64,000 bases of DNA from Chloroflexota bacterium (GTDB lineage Bacteria; Chloroflexota; Anaerolineae; J102), in assembly GCA_029782215.1 (NCBI GenBank), contig JAKOVD010000032.1, positions 186,001 through 250,000 of the forward strand, read 5' to 3'. Under the pieces are notes generated by a model that did not search any database, had not been told where the DNA came from, and was given only the letters and a program-made list of their open reading frames with translations. The position numbers and the translations under genes were made by a program. This document shows, piece after piece, positions 8,312 to 16,818 of this stretch. Positions within the stretch are counted from its first letter, which is position 1; every line of letters begins with the position of its first letter.

Positions 8312-9532
8312 ATGCCAGTCGATTCTCCGTATCCTCTCGTCAGCATCGAGCACGCCCTGACCACCATCCTGGCGCGCAGCCCCGTCCTGCCCGTGATCCG
8401 GGTTCCCCTGGCGCAGGCGCTTGGCGGCGTGCTGGCCGCTGACGTCGTGGCCCCGGCCCCGGTGCCCCCCTTCCCGGCCGCGGCCAAAGACGGCTACGCC
8501 GTCGTTGCCGGCGATGCCACGCGCCACCGGCGGCTGCTGGGCGAGCAAATGGCTGGTCACGTCGGCCACCTCCGCGTCGAGCCCGGCAGCGCCGTGCGCA
8601 TTACCACCGGGGCAGCGCTGCCCGCAGGCGCCGACGCCGTGGTCATGGTCGAGTACACCACCGAACGTGAGGGATGGGTTGAGATCGAGACCACGGTGGC
8701 GCCAGGCGCCGATATCCGGCCCGTGGGGCAGGATATCGCTGCCGGCCAGCGAGTGCTGGAGCGAGGCACGGTGCTCGGGGCCGCCGAAATCGGCCTGCTG
8801 GCAGCCGTGGGGCTGGCGGAGGCGCCTGTCCATCGCCGTCCCCGCGTCGCCCTCCTTTCGACCGGCGATGAGCTGGGGGAACCGGGCGAACCGCTCGCCG
8901 CAGGGCAGATCTACGACTCCAATCGCTTCAGTCTCGCCGCCGCCGTCTCCCTGGCCGGGGGCGTGCCGCACCCGCTTGGCATCGCCGTCGACGCGCATGA
9001 GGCGGTCGAATCGTTCCTGGTGCAGGCAGTGGCGGACCATGATGCTATCCTGACCAGCGGCGGCGTCAGCATGGGCAAGCTCGATCTGCTCAAGCCCATC
9101 CTGGAAGCCCACGGCGAGGTGCACTTCGGTCGCGTGGTGATGAAGCCGGGCAAGCCCGTCACCTTTGCCACCATCGGCGACAAACCCGTGTTTGCCCTGC
9201 CTGGGTTCCCGGTTTCGGCCCTCGTTGCCTTCGAGCTCTTCGTGCGTCCCGCCCTGCGGACCATGCAGGGCGACGCACACTGGCAGCGCCCGCGCCTGCA
9301 GGTCACCCTGGCCCACGAAGTAGAGCACGACGCCCGCCGCACGGAATTCCAGCGGGCGGCGGTCTACGTCGACAAGGGCCGTTTTGTCGCCCGCACCACC
9401 GGCGCCCAGGGGTCGGGCCGCCTCCTGTCGCTCGTCGGCGCCAACGCCTTGCTCGAGCTGGCGCCCGGCGAGCCCCTGCTGCCGGCAGGGGCCGAAGTCA
9501 CCGCTCTCCTGCTCCAGCCTATCGGGGCCTGA
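8312..9532 (+). CDS. moeA: Molybdopterin molybdenumtransferase MoeA
   Basis: 406 aa, full length. Inserts molybdate (or, in tungsten users, tungstate) into adenylylated molybdopterin. Visible family features are AAKDGYAV, GQDI in domain I, the MoCF-fold segment STGDEL, YDSN, the SGGVSMGKLD motif, the FGRVVMKPGKP stretch and GFPVSALVAFELFV. It sits between the binding lipoprotein and the permease genes of the same block, so metal uptake and insertion are encoded together. Confidence 0.93.
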   Translation: MPVDSPYPLVSIEHALTTILARSPVLPVIRVPLAQALGGVLAADVVAPAPVPPFPAAAKDGYAVVAGDATRHRRLLGEQMAGHVGHLRVEPGSAVRITTGAALPAGADAVVMVEYTTEREGWVEIETTVAPGADIRPVGQDIAAGQRVLERGTVLGAAEIGLLAAVGLAEAPVHRRPRVALLSTGDELGEPGEPLAAGQIYDSNRFSLAAAVSLAGGVPHPLGIAVDAHEAVESFLVQAVADHDAILTSGGVSMGKLDLLKPILEAHGEVHFGRVVMKPGKPVTFATIGDKPVFALPGFPVSALVAFELFVRPALRTMQGDAHWQRPRLQVTLAHEVEHDARRTEFQRAAVYVDKGRFVARTTGAQGSGRLLSLVGANALLELAPGEPLLPAGAEVTALLLQPIGA

Positions 9533-9545
9533 CGCTGCCTGTGCC

Positions 9546-10247
9546 GTGGACACCTTCCTGCGCGGATTCATCGAAGCCGTTCAGCTTATCACCGGTCTCG
9601 ACCGCAACCTGGTTGAGATCGTGGCGCTGTCGCTGTGGGTCAGCGGCATCGCCCTGTTGATCAGCGTGGTCCTGGGCTTGCCGTTGGGCATGTGGTTGGG
9701 TCTCAAGCGCTTTCCGGGCCGGCGTCTTTTCGTCGCCCTTATCTACACCGGCATGGGCCTGCCGCCGGTCGTCGTGGGTCTCACGGTGTATTTGTTTCTC
9801 TCCCGCCAGGGTCCTCTTGGCAGCTTGGGCTGGCTGTTCACGCCCAAGGCGATGATCGTGGCGCAGGTCGTCCTCTCGCTGCCACTGGTGGCGGGGTTCA
9901 CCATGACGTCGGTGGCGGCCGTGCCGCCCGAATTGGCGCTGCAGATCCGCGCCCTCGGCGCCAACACCTGGCAGGCCTCGCTGACCGTCCTCTACGAGGC
10001 CCGCAACGGCGTCCTGGCGGCCGTGGTGGCTGGCTTCGGCGCCGTCATCTCGGAGGTGGGGTCGGTCATGATGGTGGGGGGCAACATCGAGCACAAGACC
10101 CGCGTTCTCACCACCGCCATCGTCCTGGAGACGAGCAAGGGTGATTTCGCCCTGGCGATTGCCCTGGGCATCATCCTTATCGCCCTCGCCTTCAGCGCCA
10201 ACTGGGTGCTGCTCCACCTGCAAGGCCGCCTGGAACCGCGGCCCTGA
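9546..10247 (+). CDS. tupB: ABC transporter permease, tungstate/molybdate type (TupB-like)
   Basis: 233 aa, with about five or six hydrophobic segments. The binding-protein-dependent permease loop is visible around ALQIRALGANTWQASLTVLYEARNGVLAAVVAGFGAVISEVG, and TupB proteins share the EVGSVMMVGGNI segment. The start is taken as GTG at 9546 (VDTFLRGFIEAV), 14 bases after moeA; the frame is open upstream only as a shadow of moeA. The ATPase follows after 11 bases. Confidence 0.85.
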   Translation: MDTFLRGFIEAVQLITGLDRNLVEIVALSLWVSGIALLISVVLGLPLGMWLGLKRFPGRRLFVALIYTGMGLPPVVVGLTVYLFLSRQGPLGSLGWLFTPKAMIVAQVVLSLPLVAGFTMTSVAAVPPELALQIRALGANTWQASLTVLYEARNGVLAAVVAGFGAVISEVGSVMMVGGNIEHKTRVLTTAIVLETSKGDFALAIALGIILIALAFSANWVLLHLQGRLEPRP

Positions 10248-10258
10248 GCGCCAGCCGC

Positions 10259-11002
10259 ATGGACACGAAGCTCGCCAGCAGCCCGATTCTCTCCGTTCAG
10301 GATCTGCGGCACATGTACGGCGCACGCACGGTCCTCTCGATCGGGGCGCTGCACGTCGCCAAGGGTGAGCTGTTGACCCTCGTCGGTCCCAGCGGCGCCG
10401 GCAAGAGCACCCTTCTCCGGCTTCTCAACTTCCTGGAAGCACCTTTCGCCGGGCAGATCTGCTATCATGGCACGCCCTACGGCGTCAGAAGCATCCCCAT
10501 GGAAGTTCGCAGGCGCATCGCCACCGTCTTCCAGCGCCCCATGCTGCTCGACATGTCGGTGCGGCGCAACGTGGGCTACGGCCTGCGCCTGCGCGGCGAG
10601 CGCGACGGGCGCGCACTTGTCGACGCCGCCCTGGCCGCCGTCGGCCTGACCGAGCTGGCAGAGGCACGAGCCCGCACGCTCAGCGGTGGTGAAGCCCAAC
10701 GCGTTGCCCTTGCCCGCGCCCTGGTCCTCGGTCCCGAGGTCCTGCTCATGGACGAGCCCACGGCCAACCTCGACCCGGCCAACGTGCGCTTGATCGAGCA
10801 GATCATCGCCACCGCCAACCGCGAACAGGGCACGACCATCGTGCTGGTCACCCACAACGTCTGGCAGGCGCGGCGCCTGGCGCAGCGGGTCGCCTTCCTT
10901 TACGAAGGCGAGCTGCTGGAGGTGGCTCCCGCTGCAGACTTCTTCGACCACCCCCGCCATCCCCAAGCCGCCGCCTTCCTGAGCGGAGAGCTGGTGTATT
11001 AG
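10259..11002 (+). CDS. tupC: ABC transporter ATPase, tungstate/molybdate type (TupC-like)
   Basis: 247 aa. Energises the adjacent permease. Walker A GPSGAGKST at 43-51, Q-loop at Gln92, signature LSGGE at 141-145, Walker B VLLMDEP at 161-167 and the H-loop in VTHN. There is no C-terminal MOP domain, which separates it from ModC and agrees with TupC. After the gene come 236 bases of degenerate repeats before moaC. Confidence 0.85.
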   Translation: MDTKLASSPILSVQDLRHMYGARTVLSIGALHVAKGELLTLVGPSGAGKSTLLRLLNFLEAPFAGQICYHGTPYGVRSIPMEVRRRIATVFQRPMLLDMSVRRNVGYGLRLRGERDGRALVDAALAAVGLTELAEARARTLSGGEAQRVALARALVLGPEVLLMDEPTANLDPANVRLIEQIIATANREQGTTIVLVTHNVWQARRLAQRVAFLYEGELLEVAPAADFFDHPRHPQAAAFLSGELVY

Positions 11003-11238
11003 CAGGCAGCGCGTGGCAGGTAGCTGGTAGCAGGCAGCAGGTAGCCAGTCGCAAGTCGCAGGTGGCAAGTAGCAAGTGGCGGGTGGCGCTTGCGTCCGGC
11101 CAGCCACCCCTGGCGCCAGCGATCAAAGAGCCGTTTGTCGTTTACGCAGTGCGCATCACGTAGTACGAATTACGCAGTACGAAACACCCAACCCGGCACC
11201 CGCTCCCCACACTCGCATTCCGCATTCCGCAATCCCCC
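11003..11238 (+). repeat. Stack of degenerate intergenic repeats before moaC
   Basis: Three low-complexity blocks follow one another: GGTAGCAGG/GGCAAGTAGC units (about 11003-11090), ACGCAGT/ACGTAGTACG units (about 11150-11190), and CGCATTCCGCATTCC units (about 11212-11236) that end just before the moaC ATG. No promoter stands out and no gene is seen. Confidence 0.6.
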
Positions 11239-11724
11239 ATGTCCCTCACCCATCTCGATCCCAGCGGCCAGGCCCGTATGGTGGACGTTGGCGACAAGTC
11301 CAGCACTTCCCGCACAGCCATCGCCGCGGCGCGCATCGTCATGCAGCCGGAGACCCTGGCCGCCATCCGGGTCGGTGACGTCAAGAAAGGCGATGTGCTC
11401 GGCGCCGCCCGCATCGCCGGCATCATGGCGGCCAAGAGGACGCACGAGTTGATCCCGCTCTGCCACCCCCTGCTGATCACCCATGCCGGCATTGATTTCG
11501 ATTATGTCGAGCAAGGCATCGACATCCGCGCCACCGTCCGCTGCCAGGGCCAGACGGGCGTGGAGATGGAGGCGCTCACAGCGGTCACGGTGGCGGCGCT
11601 GACCATCTACGACATGGCCAAGGCCCTGGAAAAGACCATGTCCATCACCGACGTCCGGCTGCTGTTCAAAGAAGGCGGCAAGAGCGGCGTCTTCCAACGC
11701 GGCGAAGGAGCGAACGAGACATGA
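11239..11724 (+). CDS. moaC: Cyclic pyranopterin monophosphate synthase MoaC
   Basis: 161 aa. Forms cPMP in step one of molybdopterin synthesis together with MoaA (not in the window). Family motifs: [27 protein letters not shown], the catalytic [10 protein letters not shown] segment and [20 protein letters not shown]. The stop overlaps the moaD-moaE start by ATGA, so the two are translationally coupled. Confidence 0.95.
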   Translation: MSLTHLDPSGQARMVDVGDKSSTSRTAIAAARIVMQPETLAAIRVGDVKKGDVLGAARIAGIMAAKRTHELIPLCHPLLITHAGIDFDYVEQGIDIRATVRCQGQTGVEMEALTAVTVAALTIYDMAKALEKTMSITDVRLLFKEGGKSGVFQRGEGANET

Positions 11725-12446
11725 TGGTTTCTGTGCGGTTGTTTGCCTCTCTGCGTGAGTTGTTCGGATCGGCCGCCCTCGAGCGCGAGCTCCCGGAGGG
11801 CGCCACTGTCAGCGACCTGCTCGCCGTGCTGCGACAGGAGGCCAACGGGCGCCCCCTGCCGCCCGTCCTGCACGTGGCGGTCAACCAGCGCTATGCCAGC
11901 CCCGCAACCTTGCTGGCGGACGGCGATGTGGTCGCGCTGCTGCCCCCGGTCTCCGGTGGCGCCCCGGAACCACGTTCAACGTTCAATCTTCAACCTTCAA
12001 CGTTGCGATTCTGGATCACTGAACAACCCCTCTCGTTGGACGCGGTGGCGGCGCTGGTCACGGCGCCGGCTCATGGCGCCATCGTGCTCTTTTCGGGCAC
12101 CGTCCGCGGCCAGACGGAAAGCCAGGAAACGGACTACCTGGAATATGAAGCCTACCCGGAAATGGCCGTGGAAGTCCTGGCTCAGATCGGGGCGGAAGTG
12201 CAGGAGCGCTGGCCCCAGGTGCTGGACGTTGCCATCGTCCACCGTGTGGGCAGACTGGAGGTCGGGGAGTCGAGCGTCATGGTCGCCGTGGCGACCGCCC
12301 ACCGGCAGGGCGCGTTCGACGCCTGCGCCTACGCCATCGAACGGCTGAAGCAGGTCGTCCCGATCTGGAAGAAGGAAGTCGGCCCGGACGGCTCGTATTG
12401 GGTGGAGGGGCCGCGCGGAGAAGGCAGCCCGCCGGCGGTCGGCTAA
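11721..12446 (+). CDS. Fused molybdopterin synthase, MoaD-MoaE (MoaX-like)
   Basis: 241 aa. Residues 1-80 are a ubiquitin-like MoaD ending at Gly79-Gly80 (PPVSGG). Residues from about 97 are MoaE, the catalytic large subunit, with [38 protein letters not shown] and the KKEV catalytic segment. A free MoaD C-terminal glycine must be thiocarboxylated, so the fusion presumably needs cleavage after Gly80, as reported for mycobacterial MoaX. Linker residues 84-95 are encoded by a copy of the TTCAACC intergenic repeat. The stop overlaps the convergent arsM stop by four bases. Confidence 0.92.
   Translation: MMVSVRLFASLRELFGSAALERELPEGATVSDLLAVLRQEANGRPLPPVLHVAVNQRYASPATLLADGDVVALLPPVSGGAPEPRSTFNLQPSTLRFWITEQPLSLDAVAALVTAPAHGAIVLFSGTVRGQTESQETDYLEYEAYPEMAVEVLAQIGAEVQERWPQVLDVAIVHRVGRLEVGESSVMVAVATAHRQGAFDACAYAIERLKQVVPIWKKEVGPDGSYWVEGPRGEGSPPAVG
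11971..12005 (+). repeat. TTCAACC-type repeat inside the moaD-moaE reading frame
   Basis: Iterations of GTTCAACGTTCAA, TCTTCAACC and TTCAACGTT lie exactly between the MoaD and MoaE parts and are translated as the linker. The same family is otherwise intergenic here. Confidence 0.65.
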
Positions 12447-13222
12447 ACCCGCTCCCCCATCACGGTGAGGGACGCCAGGCCGTAGTCGCCCCCGGACGGG
12501 GCGGCATAGGATGACTCGGCGGCGACGCGAACGTTGCGGAAGCCTGCCTCCTCCAACAGCCCAAGGTAGATCTGGCGGTCCAGGGCGCCGGCGATGCAGC
12601 CCGCCCACAGGGCCATATCCTGGCGGACATCCTCCGGCACCTCGCCGTAGGTGACCATGTCGGAGATGGCGAAGCGCCCCCCCGGCCGCAGCACCCGGTG
12701 CATCTCGCCGAACACGCGGGCCTTGTCGGGGGCCAGATTGATGACGCAGTTCGACAGGATGACGTCGACGCTGGCATCGGCCACCGGCAGCGCCTCGATC
12801 TCGCCCAGGCGAAACTCGACGTTATGGAACCCGGCGCGGGCGGCGTTGGCGCGGGCGCGGTCGAGCATGGCGGGCGTCATATCCACGCCGATGGCGCGTC
12901 CCTGCGGGCCGACGGCCTGCGCGGCAAGGAACACGTCGATGCCGGCGCCGCTGCCCAGGTCCAGCACTGTCTCGCCCGGCCGCAGGTCTGCCACCGCGGT
13001 GGGCGTGCCGCAGCCGAGGCCCAGGTCCGAACCCTCGACCACCTGGGGGCTGAATTCCTCATAGCTGACCAGCGAAACCACATCGACGGCGGATGCGCCG
13101 CTGCCGGCGGCGCCGGTGCCTGCGTCTGGACTGGGTCCGCAGCAACTGGAACCCTGGACGGCAATGGCGGCGTAGTGCTCGCGCACCTGCTGTTTGATCG
13201 CATTGGGCGTTTGTGAACTCAC
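12443..13222 (-). CDS. arsM: Arsenite S-adenosylmethionine methyltransferase ArsM
   Basis: 259 aa from a GTG start at 13222, with GGAGG six bases upstream. Methylates As(III) using SAM, giving methylated and possibly volatile arsenicals. SAM-binding motif LDLGSGAG at 87-94. The three conserved arsenic-site cysteines fit C71 (GLGCGTP), C159 (SNCVINL) and C209 (AGCIAGAL), and an extra CC pair lies at 27-28. It diverges from arsR, sharing a regulatory region of about 220 bases, and converges on moaD-moaE with overlapping stops. The longer open frame to 13384 is rejected for lack of family similarity. Confidence 0.92.
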   Translation of the reverse strand: MSSQTPNAIKQQVREHYAAIAVQGSSCCGPSPDAGTGAAGSGASAVDVVSLVSYEEFSPQVVEGSDLGLGCGTPTAVADLRPGETVLDLGSGAGIDVFLAAQAVGPQGRAIGVDMTPAMLDRARANAARAGFHNVEFRLGEIEALPVADASVDVILSNCVINLAPDKARVFGEMHRVLRPGGRFAISDMVTYGEVPEDVRQDMALWAGCIAGALDRQIYLGLLEEAGFRNVRVAAESSYAAPSGGDYGLASLTVMGERV

Positions 13223-13370
13223 GGTGACCCTCCACAGGGTGTTTGAATGGCAATTCGAAGGTCGAGCTGCACTGCTTCCACCGGAAGCGGGCAGGCAGAA
13301 CGACATCCAGTGAGTATAGACGCACGCATGCCGAAAAGGGCGCAAGACGCGCACCGTCCGTGCGGCGTAC

Positions 13371-13412
13371 ATGATCTGGATCATAGCAGGTACGGCCAGA
13401 AACGTCTAGGAT
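13371..13412 (+). promoter_or_regulatory. FNR/CRP-type site plus -10 box for arsR
   Basis: ATGATCTGGATCAT (13371-13384) has the NTGAT-N4-ATCAN form bound by FNR/DNR/CRP-family activators. A hexamer TAGGAT (13407-13412) follows 22 bases later, placing the palindrome centre near -41.5, the class II activator position. The identical spacing occurs at 29897-29938. Confidence 0.55.
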
Positions 13413-13430
13413 ATAGAAGAATCTCTATAT
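13411..13430 (+). promoter_or_regulatory. arsR operator: Candidate ArsR operator
   Basis: Inverted repeat ATATAGA-N6-TCTATAT overlapping the proposed -10 box and +1 of arsR, the usual place for ArsR autorepression. It ends at the upstream candidate ATG (13429). Confidence 0.55.
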
Positions 13431-13446
13431 GCAGAACTTTCTATCT

Positions 13447-13794
13447 ATGAATCCCTACCGCGAACAGGCTCATCTTCTGAAACTCCTGGCGCATCCCATG
13501 CGGCTGCAGATTCTCGATGTCCTGCGGCGGGAAAGCGAGTGCGTGTGCCACCTGTCCGCCGTATTGGACAAGCCGCAGCCCTATGTCTCGCAGCAGTTGG
13601 CAGTCCTGCGCAATGCCGGACTGATCGACGACGATCGCGAGGGGACCAACGTCTACTACCGGTTGGCCGATCCCCATCTGGCGTCCCTGCTCGCGGCCGT
13701 CCTGGAAGCGGCTCACGACGATGGCGCCAGGGTTACCACAATCAAGGATGGCCCTGTCGCGGGGTGCATCTGTCCTAAATGCCAGGCTCAGTAA
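13447..13794 (+). CDS. arsR: ArsR-family metalloregulatory repressor
   Basis: 115 aa (121 if the ATG at 13429 is used). Winged-helix repressor released by As(III)/Sb(III). The third-helix metal site is seen as ECVCHL (C32, C34), close to the classic ELCVCDL, and a second thiol group, CICPKC, lies at the C-terminus. The later ATG is preferred because the earlier one falls inside the candidate operator; no good ribosome binding site decides. It leads a same-strand run of nine genes to 18593. Confidence 0.9.
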   Translation: MNPYREQAHLLKLLAHPMRLQILDVLRRESECVCHLSAVLDKPQPYVSQQLAVLRNAGLIDDDREGTNVYYRLADPHLASLLAAVLEAAHDDGARVTTIKDGPVAGCICPKCQAQ

Positions 13795-13811
13795 GGAGCA
13801 AAGAATTCACC

Positions 13812-14258
13812 ATGAGTGCAGACGATCTACAGACGACCATCGGCAAGTTCATCTTCCGGGTCAGGCAGGACTATCTCTACACCGCTCTGGGGGCGTGGTT
13901 GTGCGCCGACGAAGCCGCCGGCATCGTGCGCGTGGGGCTGACGGACTTCATGCAGCAATCCAGCGGCGACATTGCCTTCGCCGAGCTGCCGCCTGCCAGC
14001 GCTCGGATCGAAGCGGGCGGCGAGATCGCGGCCATCGAAACGGTCAAGGTTGATATCGCCATCACTTCGCCCTGCGCGGGCGCTGTCGTCGCCGTCAATG
14101 ACGCCCTCGCAGAGTCACCTGAACTGATCAACCAGGATCCCTACGGCGCCGGCTGGCTGCTGGACCTGAAGCCGGATGCCTGGCCCGTGGACGGCCTGCT
14201 GGACGCCAAAGCCTACCTTGCCGTGATGACCCGCCAGGCACAGGAGGCATCCGCATGA
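13812..14258 (+). CDS. Lipoyl-domain GcvH-like protein outside a glycine cleavage operon
   Basis: 148 aa. Shares the H-protein fold: WLCADEAAGIVRVGLTDFMQQSSGDIAFAELP, then the lipoylation site IETVKVD with Lys79 as acceptor, and the NQDPYGAGWLL end. GcvP and GcvT genes are absent, and the neighbours are arsR and DGC-domain genes, so a specialised lipoyl carrier role is more likely than glycine cleavage. A reduced lipoyl group is a vicinal dithiol, which could bind As(III) or carry electrons; this is inference. AAGGAG lies about a dozen bases upstream. Overlaps the next gene by ATGA. Confidence 0.85.
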   Translation: MSADDLQTTIGKFIFRVRQDYLYTALGAWLCADEAAGIVRVGLTDFMQQSSGDIAFAELPPASARIEAGGEIAAIETVKVDIAITSPCAGAVVAVNDALAESPELINQDPYGAGWLLDLKPDAWPVDGLLDAKAYLAVMTRQAQEASA

Positions 14259-14686
14259 TCGAACCGACCGCCCCTCCCAGACGCGTGATCATCGTCCCTT
14301 GCAGCGGCATCGGCAAGACCTACGGCAGCGTCACGCGTGAAGCGGCCTACGTTGCAGTCGAGGAACTTCGTCCCGACAGCACCCGAATCGTGCCCCTCTC
14401 GCTTCTCGTGCTGGGGGATGACGACGCCCGGTCCGCCGTCCAGGACGCCGCAGTCATCACCCTTGACGGCTGCAAGCTGGCCTGCGCCACCGTCAACGTG
14501 GAACAGGCAGGCGGCCAGGTGTCCAGGGCCTATGCGGTCTTGGACTTCTACCGCCAGCACCGCGACCTCAAGCCGCAGGGCATCGCCGAGCTGAATGAAG
14601 GGGGCCTGGCCCTAGCCCGCGCCCTCGCCGAAGAGATCGCCAACGCCAGCGATGTTCTGCTGCGAAAGGAGGACGACCATGCCTGA
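14255..14686 (+). CDS. DGC-domain putative metal-binding protein 1
   Basis: 143 aa. Small protein with conserved Cys16 (VPCSG), the diagnostic Asp71-Gly72-Cys73 and Cys77 (DGCKLAC), matching what is known as the DGC domain, annotated as putative zinc-binding. No catalytic role is established for the family. Start overlaps the gcvH-like stop and its end overlaps the next gene by eight bases, so it is tightly coupled. A paralogue follows immediately. Confidence 0.8.
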   Translation: MIEPTAPPRRVIIVPCSGIGKTYGSVTREAAYVAVEELRPDSTRIVPLSLLVLGDDDARSAVQDAAVITLDGCKLACATVNVEQAGGQVSRAYAVLDFYRQHRDLKPQGIAELNEGGLALARALAEEIANASDVLLRKEDDHA

Positions 14687-15413
14687 TCTGCCGCAGCGTA
14701 AGGTGGGCATCGTCGCCTGTTCAGGCGAGGAGATGCCCGAAGGGCTGGTGACGCGGCTGGCAGCGCTGAATGTGCTGGAAGGCCTGCGCCCCGGCGAGAC
14801 TGTCACGATCTGCCTGCCCCTTTTCCTGGCCGGCGGCGAGGGCGACCGCGCCTTTGCCAAATTCTACCCGACTATCGCCGTCGACGGCTGCGACAAGCGC
14901 TGTGCGGCAAGGGCCACCGAGCTCTACAGCAACAAGCCTGCCGCCAGCTACGTGGTCACGGACTTCGTCGCCGAACAGGGGCTGCCGCAGCCGCACGGGC
15001 TGCGACGCCTGGATGAAGGCGGATGGCAGGTGGTCAGCGCCCTGGCCGGCGCCCTGGCGATGACAGTGGACGAACTGCTGGCCGTGCGCTGGAGCCGGAG
15101 CAAAGGCGAGATACTCGATTTGACGCCAACGGAGACCACAAAGGTCAGCGATGGCGGCGCCTGCGCCTGCGGTTCCGGCATCCCGGTGACCAACGTGGCG
15201 GTCGGCGACCGCACCCTGCAGTTCCTGGCCCTGACGCCCATCTTCGACGCCGCCTACGGGCAGGGTCTGCGGGCCAACGGCGCCCCACCGGTCGCCCTGG
15301 TCGACACCGTCCGGCTCTACAACGACATCCCCGCTGCCGAGGAGACGCTCTACGTCGAAGCGATCGGGCTGGCCTGGGATTCGTACTGCCGCAGCAAGGA
15401 GGCCAGATCCTGA
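14679..15413 (+). CDS. DGC-domain protein 2 with C-terminal extension
   Basis: 244 aa. The N-terminal 140 residues repeat the DGC pattern of the previous gene: Cys14 (VACSG), Asp69-Gly70-Cys71 and Cys75 (DGCDKRC). The C-terminal 100 residues, with a CACGSG cluster and a segment ending YVEAIGLAWDSYC, match no family I recognise. The start is set by a strong AAAGGAGG just upstream of 14679. Stop and next start overlap (TGATG). Two divergent DGC copies in a row suggest a heteromer or successive steps. Confidence 0.78.
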   Translation: MPDLPQRKVGIVACSGEEMPEGLVTRLAALNVLEGLRPGETVTICLPLFLAGGEGDRAFAKFYPTIAVDGCDKRCAARATELYSNKPAASYVVTDFVAEQGLPQPHGLRRLDEGGWQVVSALAGALAMTVDELLAVRWSRSKGEILDLTPTETTKVSDGGACACGSGIPVTNVAVGDRTLQFLALTPIFDAAYGQGLRANGAPPVALVDTVRLYNDIPAAEETLYVEAIGLAWDSYCRSKEARS

Positions 15414-15844
15414 TGGCGCAGACAGCCACTTACTGGACCCAGGTAGCCTGGAAGGGCGAACACTGGGGCCATCTGACGATGGGCAACGGTCCCGAGCTGC
15501 CCTTCTCCGCTCCGCCGGACGCCTACGGCCACGAAGGGGTGCTGACGCCCGAAGACGCCTTCGTGGCTGCGGCCAACACCTGCATCATGATGATGTTTCT
15601 GTGGGCCTGCAAGCGCTTCAAGATCGACCTGGTCAGCTACACCTGCCGGGCGGAGGGCACAAAACTGATCGAGCTCGACCGCACCGAGATCTTCACCCAC
15701 CTCCGCTTCTACCCGCACATCACCGTCCGCGGCGCCGACGAGAAACGCGTGCGGCGGGCGTTGGAATCCGCACAGAAGTACAGCCTGGTGGCAAATTCGG
15801 TGAAAAGCGAGATTGTTGTGGAGCCGGTCATCACAGTAGAGTAA
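15413..15844 (+). CDS. OsmC-family protein, resolving cysteine missing
   Basis: 143 aa. OsmC/Ohr fold: the first family cysteine lies in the helix ANTCIMMMFLWACKRF (C57, with C66 nearby). In OsmC/Ohr peroxidases a second Cys occurs in the AxKYCxVSNS-like segment, but here it reads QKYSLVANSV, so the classic disulfide pair is lost. It may use C57/C66 instead or act non-enzymatically. Coupled to the upstream DGC gene; a degenerate repeat region follows. Confidence 0.85.
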   Translation: MAQTATYWTQVAWKGEHWGHLTMGNGPELPFSAPPDAYGHEGVLTPEDAFVAAANTCIMMMFLWACKRFKIDLVSYTCRAEGTKLIELDRTEIFTHLRFYPHITVRGADEKRVRRALESAQKYSLVANSVKSEIVVEPVITVE

Positions 15845-15960
15845 TGCGTAATACGTAATGCGTGATGAATGTGATAATCAAACACATACGTCAAATACCA
15901 GACAATTACTTGCGCATTACGTAGTACGCAGTACGTATCACGTATCACGTTCCAAACACC
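15841..15960 (+). repeat. ACGTAATGCG-type degenerate repeat
   Basis: Two blocks of ACGTAATGCGT/GCATTACGTAGTACG units (about 15841-15870 and 15912-15952) in opposite orientation around a 40-base centre. Same family as 11150-11190 and 41251-41300. It separates osmC from the redox protein without an evident promoter or terminator. Confidence 0.6.
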
Positions 15961-15987
15961 ACAACCCGTCACAAAGGAGCTTTCCTC

Positions 15988-16239
15988 ATGTTATCCATCA
16001 AAGTGCTTGGCCCTGGCTGCGACAACTGCCACAAAGTCGAAGAGAACGCCAGGGAGGCGGTCCAACAGCTCGGCGTTGAGGCGACCATCGAAAAGGTCAC
16101 GGATCGCAGCGAGTTTGCCCGCTACGGCTTGCTCTATACCCCTGGCCTAGTCGTCAACGAGAAGCTGGTGTCCGGCGGGCGCATTCCCAGCGTGGCGGAG
16201 GTCGTGGGCCTGCTCACCAAAGCGCAGGCGAATTCCTGA
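15988..16239 (+). CDS. Small thioredoxin-like redox-active disulfide protein
   Basis: 83 aa. Single thioredoxin-fold domain with an N-terminal CDNC motif (C11, C14) in the context GPGCDNC, and the cis-proline loop YTPGLVVN. This is the compact family known from archaeal mini-thioredoxins, often next to arsR and permease genes. A ribosome binding site AAAGGAG precedes the ATG. In this cluster it could reduce the lipoyl, OsmC or arsenate reductase thiols (inference). Confidence 0.85.
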   Translation: MLSIKVLGPGCDNCHKVEENAREAVQQLGVEATIEKVTDRSEFARYGLLYTPGLVVNEKLVSGGRIPSVAEVVGLLTKAQANS

Positions 16240-16267
16240 ACCACCCCGCGACAAAGAAGGGGGTCCT

Positions 16268-16801
16268 ATGCTCATCAGAACCTACGGAATCGACGTTTTC
16301 ACACCCGCATGTGATCCCGGAGCCGTTCGTTACAGCGCCATTGCCACGCTCGATGCCGACATCGCCGAGGCGCTGCCCTATCTGAATGCCACCCTGCAGG
16401 GCGGCATCTACAACCAGGCGGCCAGGGCGTTCAGTTGGCGCAAGGATGGACACTACATCGTTTTCCACGCCGGCCACATCGCCGTCAGCAATGTCGAAGA
16501 TCGCGACGGCGCCCTGCACGCCGTCGAGGCGCTGATCGCCCTCGTCAACGAGACCTGGGAACGCCGCGGCGAGCTGGCGCCTGACTTCACCTCGCACGAG
16601 CGCCCGACGGCGATGTCGCTCTACAAGCTGCTGCCGCAGACCAACTGCCGCCAGTGCGGGCAGGCAACCTGCTGGAACTTTGCCCTCAAGCTGTCATTAG
16701 GACAGGCGCCGCTGTCAAAATGCCCTCCCCTACAGGAGCCTGCCTACGCCGAGCGCCTGGGCCAGTTGGAGGCCCTTGTTCCTCCCAGCTCAGATGTCTG
16801 A
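16268..16801 (+). CDS. 4Fe-4S domain protein (corrinoid/RnfB-type cluster motif)
   Basis: 177 aa. The N-terminal 110 residues are unrecognised. Then comes TNCRQCGQATCWNFALKLSLGQAPLSKCPPL, i.e. C127-x2-C130-x4-C135-x16-C152, the cluster pattern (PF04060 type) of corrinoid Fe-S proteins and RnfB. Such domains feed electrons to low-potential acceptors. The next gene starts 18 bases downstream, so the pair may form one redox/methyl-transfer unit. Confidence 0.8.
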   Translation: MLIRTYGIDVFTPACDPGAVRYSAIATLDADIAEALPYLNATLQGGIYNQAARAFSWRKDGHYIVFHAGHIAVSNVEDRDGALHAVEALIALVNETWERRGELAPDFTSHERPTAMSLYKLLPQTNCRQCGQATCWNFALKLSLGQAPLSKCPPLQEPAYAERLGQLEALVPPSSDV

Positions 16802-16818
16802 GCAAGCCGAGTGAGAGA

